DNA of 64,000 bases, from the NCBI RefSeq assembly GCF_022682495.2, contig NC_071393.1:119676239-119740238 (forward strand), read 5' to 3'. Shown here piece after piece: positions 35,249-46,665 of the stretch. Both the position numbers and the translations under genes were made by a program. This stretch comes from Desmodus rotundus (taxonomy: Eukaryota; Chordata; Mammalia; Chiroptera; Phyllostomidae). The notes under the pieces were generated by a model. That model saw only the letters and a program-made list of their open reading frames with translations. It was not told the DNA's origin and did no database searches. How positions within the stretch are numbered: position 1 is the first letter of the stretch; every line of letters starts with the position of its first letter.

Positions 35249-36077
35249 AGCCCAGAGACATATGAAAGGATGCTCAGCATCACTAGCCATCAGAGATGCA
35301 AATTAAAACCACAATGACATACCACTTCACACTGGTCAGAGTGGCCATCATAATCAAATCAACAAACAAGTGCTGGCGAGGTTGTGGAGAAAAGGGAACC
35401 CTAGTACATTGTTGGTGGGAAGGCAGACTGGTGCAACCACTGTGGAAAACAGGAAGGAATTTCCTCAGAAAACTAAAAATGGTGTTGCCTTTTGACCTGG
35501 CAATTCCACTGCTAGTATTATACTCTAAGAATCCTGAAACACCAATTCAAAAGAACCTATGCACTCCAATGTTCACAGAAGCACAATATACAATAGCCAA
35601 CTGTTGGAAGCAACCAGGTGTCCATCAGTAAATGAGTGGGTCGAGAAATGATGGTACATTTACACAATGGAATACTATGCAGCAGAAAGAAAGAAGGAGA
35701 AAGAAGGAACTCCTACCCTTACTGATAGCATGGGTGGATCTGGAGAACATTATGCCATGTGAAATAAGCCAGGCAGTGAAAGACAAATACCATATGATCT
35801 CACCTATAAGTGGAACCTAAACAACAAAACAAACAAGCAAGCAAAATACAACCAGAGACATTAAAATAAAGAACAAACTGACAGTAACCAGAGGGGAAGG
35901 GGGAGAAGGATAATGGGGGAAATGGGGGAAGGGTTGTCAAGAAACATGTATAAAGGACACATGGACAAAACCAAGCTGGGGGTAGGATCAATGGTGGGAG
36001 GTGGGGATGGCTGGGGTTAGGGGGAATGGAGACCACTGTACTTGAACAACAATAAAAAAAAGGAGAGAGAGGGAAAC
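35249..36077 (+). mobile_element. Bat LINE-1, 5'-truncated copy
   Basis: The last 830 bases of a LINE-1: the end of ORF2, then a GA-rich 3' UTR, then ACTGTACTTGAACAACAATA and an A-tail. It is flanked by an imperfect target-site duplication: AAAAGTTTGAAAACATACAGAG at 35227-35248 and AAAAGTGTGAAAACACAGAG at 36078-36097. Strong 5' truncation is the usual outcome of L1 integration. Confidence 0.93.
35260..35820 (+). pseudogene. L1 ORF2 C-terminal remnant
   Basis: ORF2p is the L1 endonuclease and reverse transcriptase. Only the end after the reverse transcriptase domain is left. From 35296 the frame reads [11 protein letters not shown], then [20 protein letters not shown] and [12 protein letters not shown] at 35629-35631 interrupts it and it resumes in the same frame to DKYHMISPISGT, ending at the TAA at 35818-35820. 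Compared with the usual L1 sequence, two bases are missing just before 35296 (AGAGATG in place of AGAGAAATG or AGAGAGATG), which shifts the frame. The relic is not functional. Confidence 0.85.
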
Positions 36078-36097
36078 AAAAGTGTGAAAACACAGAG

Positions 36098-36900
36098 TTC
36101 CAAATAGATTTTCTTTTCCTCTTTTGAGTGCTGTAGAAAAATACTTCATACTTCTTGGCTGTTGAACTTCTCAGTATTAACTTAAAGTGCATCTCTCTTT
36201 ACAATTCCTTTGCGGGTTGCTCACTTTCCATAATGCCTGCTTTCTAGTTGGAGAAGTTCTTTAAATCACGGGTACCACATTGGAATCTCTTTCAGTTAGG
36301 ATGACAGATCCAATAAGCTGCTTGTGTGTGAAGTACAGATAAAAGTAATCAGATCTCATGCTTCAGGGAATAAACTGATTACCTATGATGGTCAGGAAGG
36401 AATTTTCCCCATTAGCATCCTGCAGATACACAAGCCAAGAGCAGGATCCAACTTTCCGCTAACCTAAAGCTTTCCTACAGAACCTCATTATGTACAGAGT
36501 GTAAAATCTGAACCTATGACATAATGTACTGTGTATAATGGTTGTCATACATGGATCCATATTAAATGTTCAGCAAAATAAATAGTATAACAGTTGGGAC
36601 AGAGTTCTATTTAGATAACTAGGGTAGTGACTCATTAAACATAAACTACTTAAAATCTTTTCATGTTTCCTCCAGGGATCTCAAAGTATCTTCCCAAAAT
36701 GAGCTCATTAATCCTCATGAATATCCTGTCACATAAATTGTGTTAAATTTCTCTGAAAGAAAAAAAAATACAGATCAGTCAGTTTTACTAACCAGTCAGT
36801 CCTTATAGCAATCCTAACAATCTTTATTGCTGTGAAATCTCAGTAGAGATTTGACTTCTAAGGCCATTATTCTAGATGTATTTTATTTTAATCCCTGGCT
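36098..36900. other. Unclassified stretch, possible conserved element
   Basis: No gene. The segment at about 36290-36480 is low in simple sequence and has the look of an old conserved or exapted repeat (see findings). Confidence 0.4.
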
Positions 36901-36904
36901 CACT

Positions 36905-36985
36905 CTCCATATGAGTATTCATTCCTCCGACAAATATGTGGTGAGGGTCAATAATGTGTAAAGTGCTGGATACAAACATGTAAAT
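36905..36985 (-). repeat. L2 3'-end fragment
   Basis: TATTCATTCCTCCGACAAAT, then AAGTGCTGGATACAAACATG, matches the reverse of the L2 3' end. Confidence 0.45.
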
Positions 36986-37445
36986 AGGTCGCAGGGTAGA
37001 GGGGGAGAGCCGGGAAGTCCTTCTACATATTCTAGCAAGATCCCTCTTCATCTACTGTCCTCTGCTTACTGGACAGGTCCTCATACCACCTGGGCTTTGA
37101 CAGATGGAAGCCTAGTCTCATTCATGATTTGCTCCTAAGAGACTGTAGTGGATTCCAGTTAGTTCAGTTGACATTTGGAGAGGGTTGTCCATGTTCCACC
37201 TCAGAAGTCCTTGGAATAACTTTGGTTCTTTTCAGAACCTGGAGCAATCCAGAGCTCTGTACTCTAACATAACTGCAGTGTGTGTGTGTGTTGATCAGAA
37301 ACTCTTGATAAAAGATGATTAGACTTAAATTTGACAAGATTTTCTATGTGAATTCTAGAGATAAGTCCTAAGTTGATCCTAGAAAAGTAATAGAGAATAA
37401 CAATTAAGAGACTTTTCAAATGAATATCCATGTTTAAGTTTTATT
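36986..37445. other. Unclassified non-coding stretch
   Basis: Nothing recognised except a short (GT)n near 37280. Confidence 0.45.
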
Positions 37446-37742
37446 TGTTTGGGTTTGTGTTTTTTTCTTAATGTTCTTTTTTGTATTTTTATTTTTCTAT
37501 TTTTATGGCATTTTTTATTGTTGTTCAAGTACAGTTGTCTCCATTTTCCTCCCAATACTCCCCCTGTCCCCCCATCCGCACCTCCCATCTTCGATCCTAC
37601 CCTCTTTGGCTTTATCAATGCGTCCTTTATATATGTTCCTTGATGGTCCTTCCCCCTTTCCCTCCCACTATCCCCTTCCCCACTCCTGTCTGGTTAATGT
37701 CAGTTTGTTTGGCTCAAACCATGGCAGTGTTTAACCTTGTTG
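37446..37742 (-). mobile_element. Bat LINE-1 3' UTR fragment
   Basis: The T-rich start (37446-37516) is the A-tail, followed by TTGTTGTTCAAGTACAGTTG, the reverse complement of the 3' terminus of the L1 at 35.2-36.1 kb. CCCTCTTTGGCTTTATCAATG and the C-rich UTR then follow. Only about 230 bases of element remain and no ORF2 is included. Confidence 0.88.
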
Positions 37743-38995
37743 CTATTTGACATGAAGGAATAAGTAATTTTAAGAGGAAAGATTTGTGCAATGTGTAAAC
37801 ATATCTTTTGAACAATGTTCTTTTGGTTACAAAGGGGCTAGCGGTTTGAACTCTGGAAGTGAATAGAGACTTCTCAGTTTGGTGCCTAAAGGATGTTTGC
37901 TGTGGGAAGAAACAGACAAAATCACGTTCACTGAGTTTGCACCAAACCTACAGCCCAGCATGGAATACGCTAATAGCAACTGATATATTGGTAGCCTCAC
38001 TTAAAGAAAATTATCATTAGACTGCTGTTGGCGAAATGTATTCCCTTAAACACCAGTCCCAAGGTATTTTCTTTGGGAATAAAAAGTAAGACAGATAGTA
38101 AATGGTAAATACATACTGGAAGGCTTTTTTATCCTGTTCCTGCCCTCAGATATTCCTAGTGTATATTAGCAAATTAAAGGTTCTGTGAAGTCTTGTAGTG
38201 CGCACACCTTTTAAATTTTATTTAAGGTTCTTACATTGCTAAGGAATGATGTGCTTATTTATATTCATCAGTTATTTTTACTTTATTTTATGAAGAGTTC
38301 CTCTTAATGTAAGTTTCTCAAGTGCATTAAAATAGTACTTAAGTAATTTTTAAAACCATATTTATTTTTGAAAACATAATAAACATGTCTTAAAGAATGC
38401 AGACTGTACTCATTCCCACTTCTATCCTGTCTCCCATTCTAGGATTTTTTCTCTTCAGTATTTGATTTATGAGAGCTAAATTTATATTCAACTTTTCAGG
38501 ACATTTCTTATGCAACATGAAAGATAGCATATCTATATTTGTGTCGGGAGGGTGGAAAACCTACTTCTGGGTAGCCAATAAAAAGTATGTTACAATGCAG
38601 GGTAACAAGAAGAGGAAAATAACTGGATTAAAGTGTCAGGCAATCTTTTTTTTTTTCTTCTGGTTTGCTACAAGATTTGGGCCAACAAGTACCCCCCTTG
38701 ATTTTTACTGTATAATTACAATGACTGTTACTTCCCACCACCTGGGAACGAATGATGTGGGGATTAAGCAAAAACAGAATTCTGACATTTGAGTAAATCC
38801 CTCCTAGTGTTTTTAAGAAAGGTGCGCTTATGTCTAACTAATACTTTCCTATATGTCTATGATTCCATTCACTAAGCAGTTCTAATTTTATTCTGTAATT
38901 CTTATACCTGCTCCCTGTCATCTCTTTACTTGTTTTCACTCTTTATATTTAGAACATTGTCAATACCACTTGTGTTTCAGTGAAAAGTCCATTTG
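37743..38995. other. Unclassified non-coding stretch
   Basis: Nothing recognised. The frame at 38469-38792 (107 codons) has a phenylalanine run from a poly-T and no motif. Confidence 0.45.
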
Positions 38996-38997
38996 TA

Positions 38998-39018
38998 GAA
39001 AAAAAAAAGCGTGCGTGC

Positions 39019-39056
<38 letters not shown>
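38998..39056. repeat. Compound A-run, (GCGT)n and (GT)n microsatellite
   Basis: An A-run is followed by about four GCGT units and about 16 GT units, then a G-rich end (39057-39073). Confidence 0.95.
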
Positions 39057-39057
<1 letters not shown>

Positions 39058-39272
39058 GGGGGTGGGGGGTGGAGCATGGGTTAAAAGACAAGTAAAGGCA
39101 CGTGGTGAATCTTTAGTCCAAAGCTGATGTACTTATGCCTTACCAAACAACAACTGAGGCAAAGCTTTAGGTATGGAAGTGTAAACTGTAATGAATGACT
39201 GTGAGTGAAGGTTATAATCACTGGATTTCCCCTAATAAACGAAATGTCATTCGATAGATAAAAAATGACCTA

Positions 39273-39432
39273 AGACCCCTGGCTGAGTGGCTAAGTTGGT
39301 TGGAGTGCTGTCCCTTACACCTAAAAGTGATAGGTTTGATTCCTGGTCCTGGTATATCCCTAGGTTGCAGGTTCAGTTCCTGTTTGGGGCTTGTGCAGGA
39401 AGCAACCCATCGATGTTTCTCTTTCATATAGA

Positions 39433-39463
<31 letters not shown>

Positions 39464-39521
39464 TAAAAAATAAAACAAAACAAAACATATCTTCCGATAG
39501 GGATTCAAAAAGAAAAAAAAG
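39273..39521 (+). mobile_element. VES-type SINE
   Basis: It starts CCCCTGGCTGAGTGGCTAAG. It has a B-box-like GGTTTGATTCCTGG, a CATCGATGTTTCTCTTTC block, a (TCTG)n tract at about 39434-39457 and an A-rich tail. The short repeat AATGACCTA (39264-39272 and 39522-39530) is the probable target-site duplication. Confidence 0.88.
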
Positions 39522-39534
39522 AATGACCTAGGAT

Positions 39535-41040
39535 CCTTTGGAGTTTATCCACCTCATTCTATTCAGAAAGATGTCAGATTATTCATTCTTTTTACTCTGT
39601 AGAGAATTATCATATCTAATTACTATTTGAAAACCTCAAATACCAGCTCTTCTAAAATAATATTCCCTCTGAAACTTCTGACAGTAATAGAATTTGGTTA
39701 TCTGGAAATTTACTGCACATACGGCCCAGCAAGAGAATAACTACACTCTATTGATACCCTCTCACAATGACATGAGAAAAAGTGGAAAAGAAAATCTGGC
39801 TGAAGCTGTGAAAAATGAGATACATTTGTAAACCTGAGATGTCGACTTTCCAAACCAGTTTCAAATGCAGATACCACATGCATACTCTTGAACTTACCTT
39901 CCCATTTCCACACTCATACAAGAAAACGCTCCATAATTTATCTCTAGCCATTAGATATATGAATATATAACAGTATATTCATGTGTATACGTGTATGTGT
40001 GACTCATCGTTTGCTGGTGTTATAGCCCCAATGACTGTAATTTTTTAATACACCGACTCTCAATATTTTCACTCAGAAGAAAGTGTTCTGAAAACTCGCT
40101 TCTTTCCATCAGCATTCATGAGAGCATTCAACCATATATTCACCGCTCCACAGGGTGGAGAAATTACACTTACCTCTTTGTCTGGAGGTCGCTTCTTATT
40201 AAAGTGTGTTGGAGCTGTGTATCATAAGCTCAGTTCCATACCAGGAACTGAGATTCCCCCTCCTCTATGTATTTCTGAAAAAAATATTTACTACTTGCCA
40301 ACGTGGACATATACTTTACAAATTCACTGCACACTAATTATGCTGTGTGGTGTCACAAGGGTATTGCTATTTTTTCCCCTTTACTTGTAATGTTCTGTTA
40401 AACTTGAGAGGAAGCTTGAAAAGTTAATTAAAATGAACTTGTGTCTGAACATTTTATTGCAACAAAGGAATGCAGAAGAGGGAAAGGAGAATGAGAATGA
40501 ACTGATTGGATAAGAGGCAGCCACTGGTTTTACAAAAGGATCAGGGCTTGTCCAGATCTTATTTAGAGTATTGTGAGGACTTAATAGCTACTGTAGTGAG
40601 ATTACAAGTTTCAAATTGATTATTAAAGATAACAGGGAAGATAGCATTAGAAACAAATAAAGAACTATCTAAATTCAACCCAAACTGCAAAAATGCAAAG
40701 GAGATGGCCAAGGGGGCATGGAGAACCAGTGAAGCGGATATGCTTAGGGAAGCCTGTGTGTTGCTAAAGGGCTGGTGGCTCCAGTGAGAGGAATGTTGTT
40801 GGTTCCTCCCCCTTTCCCTTTTCTTGGCATCAGAAGAGACACTGGGCCTTCTCTCATTCATTTATTCCTCACGGAAGTGCCTGTCTTTCACATACCTTTA
40901 TTGAGTATCTCTCATGAGTTACCTGTTAAAAGAGGGGGGAAGTAAAGAGGGAAACTCACCTTCCATATGCTGGAGCAGTTTAAGGACAAAGAGTCAAATG
41001 CAATGCGAAGGAAAGGGTGTGAGGTTTGGCTTAAGGAGAG
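39535..41040. other. Unclassified non-coding stretch
   Basis: About 1.5 kb with no repeat or gene recognised. Short frames such as 40559-40861 (minus) have no motif. Confidence 0.45.
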
Positions 41041-41044
41041 GAAG

Positions 41045-41225
41045 GTTCTATACCTGGATTAAAATCCTCATTCTGCTTCCTACGGTTTTGTAGTCTGCTG
41101 CAGGTCTCTGCAACTCTGAACCTCCGTTATCGGTAAAGTGAGGATCGTGATGATGCCGGTCTCACGGGGACACTGTGACGCTTCAATGTGGCAGTGTTTG
41201 GGGATGCTCTTTGAAAATAATGTGC
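41045..41225 (+). repeat. MIR SINE
   Basis: TATACCTGGATTAAAATCCTC, AGGTCTCTGCAACTCTGAACC and TTATCGGTAAAGTGAGG follow the MIR in forward order. Confidence 0.65.
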
Positions 41226-41568
41226 AAACATGATCTGGCTTTGATTATGAAGTATTTTGATTAATTCAAGTTTGATAGTAGAGTCAGAATACAAAAGAAT
41301 CAAGGAGATGGATGTAGTTGTTGGAAGGATGATGGGTCTAGGAAGAACATTATATATGTGGTAGACAAGGTCAGATTCATGGCTGTACTGTTGCCCGGGG
41401 CCCCACACTTAAAAGGGGCCTGGGCTTAGTCTAATGCTATGCTGTCACCATCTTGAAAGTTTTGATAATTTTTAAACAAGGGGTCTCACATTTTCATTTT
41501 GCAAATATTCATTTTATTGGGCCTCATGAACTACAGAGTCAGTCTGGGGTGTAGACGTACCGAGCATA
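41226..41568. other. Unclassified stretch next to mariner 2
   Basis: It contains CCCGGGGCCCCACACTTAAAAGGGGCC near 41394-41420, a GC-rich patch that looks like the edge of an old interspersed repeat. I cannot name the family. Confidence 0.35.
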
Positions 41569-41570
41569 TA

Positions 41571-42352
41571 GGAGGTCGTCCAGAAAGTATCCATCCATAT
41601 AATATGAAAAATAGAGACGTTTATTGAAGAAAATACAAGAAATATTATATTGTGTATAGGACATTGACACTTCAGTTCACTTCAAAGTTATTGCCTTCTA
41701 CAGGAAATCTGGTTCATTGGAAGCCATTTGAATCAAGCCATTAACAACTGCAACACGATGTTCCTTCTGCTCTGGTAGCAGAAGCCACAGAAGGAATTTT
41801 GCCATGACACATTTCATGCCAGGATCCTGCATCAAAATGTCAGCCATAGTAGTTTCTGGAGGCCCCAGGTCAGCTTCTAGTTCTCACACTGTCAGTCACG
41901 GATCTTTGCTGATTGCAGACTGTACACGTTCAACATTCTCAGGTGTTCTGCTTGTTGCAGGCCTTCCATAATATGGATCACTTTCAATAGATTTTCAGCC
42001 ATCTTTGAAGCATTTGTGCCACATTTTTATTTGTGCTGCACTTATTGCTGATGCAATAAATGAAAGCCTTCTGAATCATCCAAATAGTTTCCATGGAGGA
42101 ATGTTCAAGCTTAACACAAAATTTGACACAGATTCCTTGCTCCCCTTGCTCAGTCATTTTGAATGTGATGGCCACACAGTACACATGCTCACTCAATGGC
42201 ATCTACCACCTGCACTTACTGGTAAAGTGAAGTTGTCATTGTTCAAGCACACGCATTGCAGTCCACTCTCCTTGGCTGCCAGGTTGCATTGATATGGCGC
42301 AAACTGTTCTCATTGTATTAACAATGGCTGGACTTTTTCCAAACAGATGTCA
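41571..42352 (-). mobile_element. Mariner element 2, internally deleted
   Basis: About 780 bases with imperfect terminal inverted repeats. The left end is GGAGGTCGTCCAGAAAGTATCC. The right end, reverse-complemented, contains TTTGGAAAAAGTCCAGCC. A TA dinucleotide sits at both edges (41569-41570 and 42353-42354), the expected mariner target duplication. The terminal repeats and transposase differ clearly from mariner 1, so this is a second, independent family. Confidence 0.87.
41660..42202 (-). pseudogene. Mariner transposase N-terminal half, broken
   Basis: Minus strand. The segment at 42202-41984 contains CVKFCVKLEHSSMETIWMIQ, the first helix-turn-helix of this mariner type. Further on, in a shifted frame, come GRPATSRTPENVERVQSAIS, ELEADLGPPETTMADIL and AKFLLWLLLPEQKEHRVAV, ending near ASNEPDFL. 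These are the linker and second helix-turn-helix. Just after PDFL, where intact proteins reach the first catalytic aspartate, the sequence jumps to the 3' untranslated end. At least one frameshift and several stops are present. The DD(34)D domain is missing. Confidence 0.82.
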
Positions 42353-42354
42353 TA

Positions 42355-42655
42355 AATACTGAGATTGGTTACATACCAAATCCATTAATCACCAAGTTAT
42401 TTATTTATACATCTGACAGTTATCCATCTATTCATTCATATGCACATACTGACATATTCTTTCATGTAGGATATGAGGCACTTGAGGAGTGAAAGTTGCA
42501 TGTGTGGGTCTGTGGCCTGGGAAAGAAGGCGAACCTGAAAAAATTACTAAATGTAATAGATATCTGTAATTGAAAGCCTCTTATGTTCCAAGGTCAAGAA
42601 ATAAATGAAGTAAATGATAGATAGGAGGAATATATCTTATTCTCCTCCTTATAAA
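42355..42655. other. Unclassified non-coding stretch
   Basis: Nothing recognised. Confidence 0.4.
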
Positions 42656-42659
42656 GATA

Positions 42660-42785
42660 TTGCAGCATTAGTAAACAGGAGGTCTGGAGTGAGGCCAGGA
42701 ATCTGCGTTTTTAAATAAACACCGCAAGGGCCTCTGATGCAGGTGGTTTCCAGACACATTTTCCAAACAGAGTGACAGGATTGCT
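42660..42785. repeat. MER5-type hAT fragment
   Basis: CCAGGAATCTGCGTTTTTAAATAAACACC, followed by TCTGATGCAGGTGGTTTCCAG, is one half of a MER5-type element. Confidence 0.7.
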
Positions 42786-43014
42786 CATATTATGCTTCTA
42801 ATATTTATGTATAATTGGGAGGATTAAGTGATTTTTTTTCCTAGTAGCCCTCAGCAGCAGTCCCAGAAAAAGAATATTGTAACTACCATTTCTCACTGTT
42901 ATTTGGGTCTCTGTTCAAAATCACAGTAAATGTTTGTTTCACCAAACAATACTCTATATCCAGTGCAGGCCCATTTGGATGTCAAGCTACCACTGATGTA
43001 AGATCGATTGTTTG
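42786..43014. other. Unclassified short stretch
   Basis: Nothing recognised. Confidence 0.4.
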
Positions 43015-43110
43015 GAAGTGCAGTGTGGTGATTTGCTGGGTGGAGGGGGGGTACAAGGGGACTAAATGATAATGGGAAAAAAATACAATAAAGATTTTAA
43101 AAAAGAAAAG
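43015..43110 (+). repeat. Possible L1-type 3' tail
   Basis: A G-rich stretch then GGGAAAAAAATACAATAAAG and ATTTTAAAAAAG looks like the 3' end of a LINE with its A-tail. It is too short to be sure. Confidence 0.35.
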
Positions 43111-44938
43111 GAAATGCAGCTAACCAAGTTAGGTTCAAGTGCATTTTGGAAGCAGCTTCTGAAAATATGGCCTACCATCGACCCACTCAATATCAGAGAC
43201 CTTGAGTGAAAAGAGTTAGAAATATAATAGCACATCTATCCAAAAGAATATTCATTTGTCACTTAGCATCTTTTTATTCCTGGCCACATTTTCTAAAAGT
43301 TAAAACTCTTGGAAGTTAGAGTTGTTTATTTTGACTATTGGAAAATTTTCTCTTCTTCCTCCTCTAATTTCTTTCCATGCTTCTTTTAATATATAAAGTG
43401 ATTCTCAACATCTAAAGGACTGCACTAACTCCACAGGATAAGAAGTATTTATACAGGTGAAGTCCCACATGAAAAGCATTCTAAGTAATGGGAATGGCAG
43501 AGGTGAGAAGTTGTGGGGTGAGCTCTGGGAATATCAAGCAGTTCATTTCATTCTAACTATGCATTATTAAAAAGAGAGCAAAGAGAAGGTAGTTTGGGGC
43601 CTTGAATATTGACTATAGAAGGTGAGGCTTTCTTTAAAGAAAACAATAGGGAGTCAATTGATTATACAGAATGAAATAAAGAAGAAAGAGGCTGTTAGGA
43701 AAATGTAAAGAAGAGGTAACAGAGCCAAAAATGGGGTACTATGAATAAGAATTAAGAAAAATATCTGTACATCCTCTTCTAGTTTTGCTTCCATAAGAAC
43801 GGTATACATCTAGAATGAAGATCCTTCTCTATAGAAAAATCCACCCTCCTCCCTCTGAGGGAGGGTCTCAAAGACATTTCTCTCCATGGTACCTGGCAAA
43901 ATCAGGCTGTCTGGGGAATTGTTCACTTGTTCACACTGGAACACTCTGATTCACTTCCCATAGGCTCCCCAACAGCTTTTACCTACTATTTACATTCCAG
44001 GCACCAATGGTTACTGAAAGGCTTTTTTAAGAAAAAAAATCAGTGTTGCTTTATCTTCTTTAAAATCCATCATCAAGGCCACAGGCAGCTTTGATTGACT
44101 CAGGACCCCTGCTGAGAAAAGAATCAACTTAATGCGCACCATTGAGAGATCATGGCCTTTTCCTCTGACACTTTGTGGCATCTTTGGATGCCCTTTTTAT
44201 GCACTTGTCATTGTGCTTTCCTACATCAATCTCATGCAACATCCTTTTCCTCATGCTTGACAAATTGATACCTTCCTACCACAGATAAAACACAGAGCAA
44301 TGTAATATGGGCAGGTGATGGAATTATTTGCAATACACAGAAATCTCTGCTGATGTTTAAGACTGGTGCAATATTAAACACATTACTTTCCCTGACAGGC
44401 ATTTTCATTATGCCCATACTATGCAGGTAGAGAATCTAAAAGTTAAATCTTGTTTCCCCCAACTGGGTCCATGCAATAAAATTTAAAAGTGTCTGTGTGT
44501 AAGTATATGTATGTATCCTTCCTCTCTATGTATTTATCTTCACAAAAGCCACAGCCTCTTGTTTACATCACATTTGAATTTACTTGGAGAAATGATATAA
44601 ATCCAGTTTCAGAAAGAAAATTTATCACACGTTAGAACTGATCTCATTGCCCCAGATAACCTATATTAAAATCAATTGCCTTTCATCAGTGGTATTCTTG
44701 TGGCTGGTCATGTCACATGGGAAAATTTGAAAGACCGTTCTGAGATGAAACAAGATAAAAAATAACCTATTAAAAATCAAGAAAGACCAACATCAGAGGA
44801 CCAATTTTTCTTCTAGAATGAGTTAAGACTAATACATACCATCATCTTATCAGAAAGAGAATTATGTTCAAGGTCAATAATACCAAAAGCGATAGTAAGG
44901 AAAACAGCAACAATAGCAACAAAAAAGGTAACACTTCT
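43111..44938. other. Unclassified non-coding stretch
   Basis: About 1.8 kb with no gene or repeat recognised. Confidence 0.45.
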
Positions 44939-44949
44939 TGAGGAATTCT

Positions 44950-45108
44950 TTCTTTTTTAAAAAATATTTTATTTATTTATTTTTAGAGAGAGTAAAAGGG
45001 AGGGAGAAAGAGAGGGAGAGAAACATCGATGTGAGAGAGAAACATCAAACAGTTGCCTCCTGTCTGCGCCCCAACTGGGGACGGAACCCATAGCACCAGT
45101 CAGTGCAC
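44950..45108 (-). mobile_element. VES-type SINE, 5'-truncated
   Basis: Reverse VES with the T-rich start, GAGAGAAACATCGATGTGAG and the GGGGACGGAACCCATAGCACC section. It stops before the tRNA-like head (no B-box half or CAGGGC end). A target-site duplication TGAGGA(A/T)TTCT (44939-44949 and 45109-45119) shows that the truncation happened at insertion. Confidence 0.85.
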
Positions 45109-45149
45109 TGAGGATTTCTCATGCCAGAAACCTGCATATGTTTTGTCTT

Positions 45150-45320
45150 TATGTTTAAAGTTAAATCTTTGTAACAACCCTATGAGGTAGATAATGGATT
45201 TCCACCTATTTGCCAGATGAGAAAAACGAGGCTCAAATGGGTCATGTTACCTGTCCAAGGTAACACGTCTGGTGATTCAAGCACAGGTCTGTCTGACCAC
45301 AAAGCTTAGGTGTTTAACTG
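45150..45320 (-). repeat. MIR SINE
   Basis: ACAACCCTATGAGGTAGATAATGG, GCCAGATGAGAAAAACGAGG and CACGTCTGGTGATTCAAGCAC are the MIR core in reverse. It begins soon after the truncated VES. Confidence 0.8.
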
Positions 45321-46125
45321 ATCTGATTTCTAAATGTATCCTTATGGAGAGAGAAACCCAGATTCTAGAAAATCAGCTAGAAGAATATGCCAAGCCGGGC
45401 AGCAGGAATGCTGGCTCATTTTTCTAGGTTTCTGAGCCTGGAAGAATGCCTTTCTACTGTCCACCTGCTTCTGTTGAATGCTCAAGATCTTCTAGATAAC
45501 TAGTGGCAACCCTAGTTGTGGGGTGTTATGATTATTTGCCCTCCGATTCCACTGGTGGAGTTTACTTACTCTACCATGGTCCTAAAGCTGGAGTGAAGGT
45601 CGTTACCTCCAAGTGAGCAAGAGTTGCAATTTTGCTTAATGGTTCTAGTGGAATTTCCGCTTAACTCAGTGTTTTTCCTCTGCCAGTCTTCTGATGAGGT
45701 TACTAGGAGGTATGAGGCTGGACGTCTGAGGGCAATGCCCCTCAGTTTCATCAGGCAGATCCAGCAAAGACCTGCAGAACTCAAGTGTCCCTTTTCAGCA
45801 TCTGCCTGGAATGAAGACTTTTCTAAGAAGGAACTTGGGGTTCATTCATTATGTGCTTTCCCTCCTGAGACAATAACAGTGAACACTATTTCCCAATGGA
45901 CCATGACATCTTTCCATCCACCATTGGGAATTATACTATTAACATATTGAAACTTAAGAGTTCTTCCCTCCTATAATTTTACTAAGAGAAAAAAAGCCCA
46001 GAAAAATCTTAGTTAATGTGACATTAATATGACACAATGAACAATGCCTTAAGCTGCTCTTTCAGCCTAAAAGTTAAAACATTAGTGTTTTCTATGTTTC
46101 AGATGAGCAAAATGAGACATTGTGT
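45321..46125. other. Unclassified non-coding stretch
   Basis: Nothing recognised. The frame at 45624-45950 (108 codons) has no motif. Confidence 0.45.
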
Positions 46126-46129
46126 TCAT

Positions 46130-46330
46130 ACATTAATTCAGCACACATTTTTAATGAGCTCCCATATACTGCACAGATCTGGGAGATAAATACAATGGAA
46201 AACAATACAGAAATTCAAATTCTTTACCTTTAAGGATTTCATAACCTACGGGAGGAAGAGTATGACATTGCCTATAACCTAACTTGTTAAGTGTGGTAAT
46301 GAGGGCGTACACAGGATATCATGAGAGCGA
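46130..46330 (-). repeat. L2 remnant
   Basis: CAGATCTGGGAGATAAATACAATGG, followed by AAGGATTTCATAACCTACGGG, follows the reverse of the L2 3' region ('...gtgctggggatacaatggtgaac...'). Confidence 0.5.
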
Positions 46331-46449
46331 GCAGATGAACACGTGCCCTGCTGGACCAGGGAGGTGAAGGATTCCCGTGGGATGCAACACCTGAGCAGAA
46401 TATTAACTCAAATATGATCTACCTCCATAAAAATAAGTAGTCTTTTTTT

Positions 46450-46665
46450 TTTGAGGGTTTACTATGAGTTGGACTGAATACTAAGTGCTTTCCCTGCAGT
46501 GTCACAATTAATTCAAGCTGTCTTTAAAACAACCCAAGGGATGTGAGCTATTATTATCACCATTTCATAAACTTTGCAAGTGGAGAACAGAGATTTGAAC
46601 CCATGTTCTCTAGCTTCAGAGTTCGGCCCTTAACAAAGATGTCACACTATGATTTACTATGGCAT
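46450..46665 (-). repeat. MIR SINE
   Basis: ACTGAATACTAAGTGCTTTCC, TATTATCACCATTTCATAAAC and GATTTGAACCCATGTTCTC follow the MIR in reverse. Confidence 0.7.

Noticed and set aside
35800..36192. 130-codon open frame on the minus strand
   Set aside because: Antisense to the 3' UTR of the truncated L1. The proline and serine-rich product is a shadow of the GA-rich UTR.
38998..39056. Regular short repeats considered as a possible CRISPR-like array
   Set aside because: It is a GCGT/GT microsatellite without spacers, in a mammalian genome.
42005..42292. 95-codon open frame on the plus strand
   Set aside because: Antisense to the mariner 2 transposase remnant.
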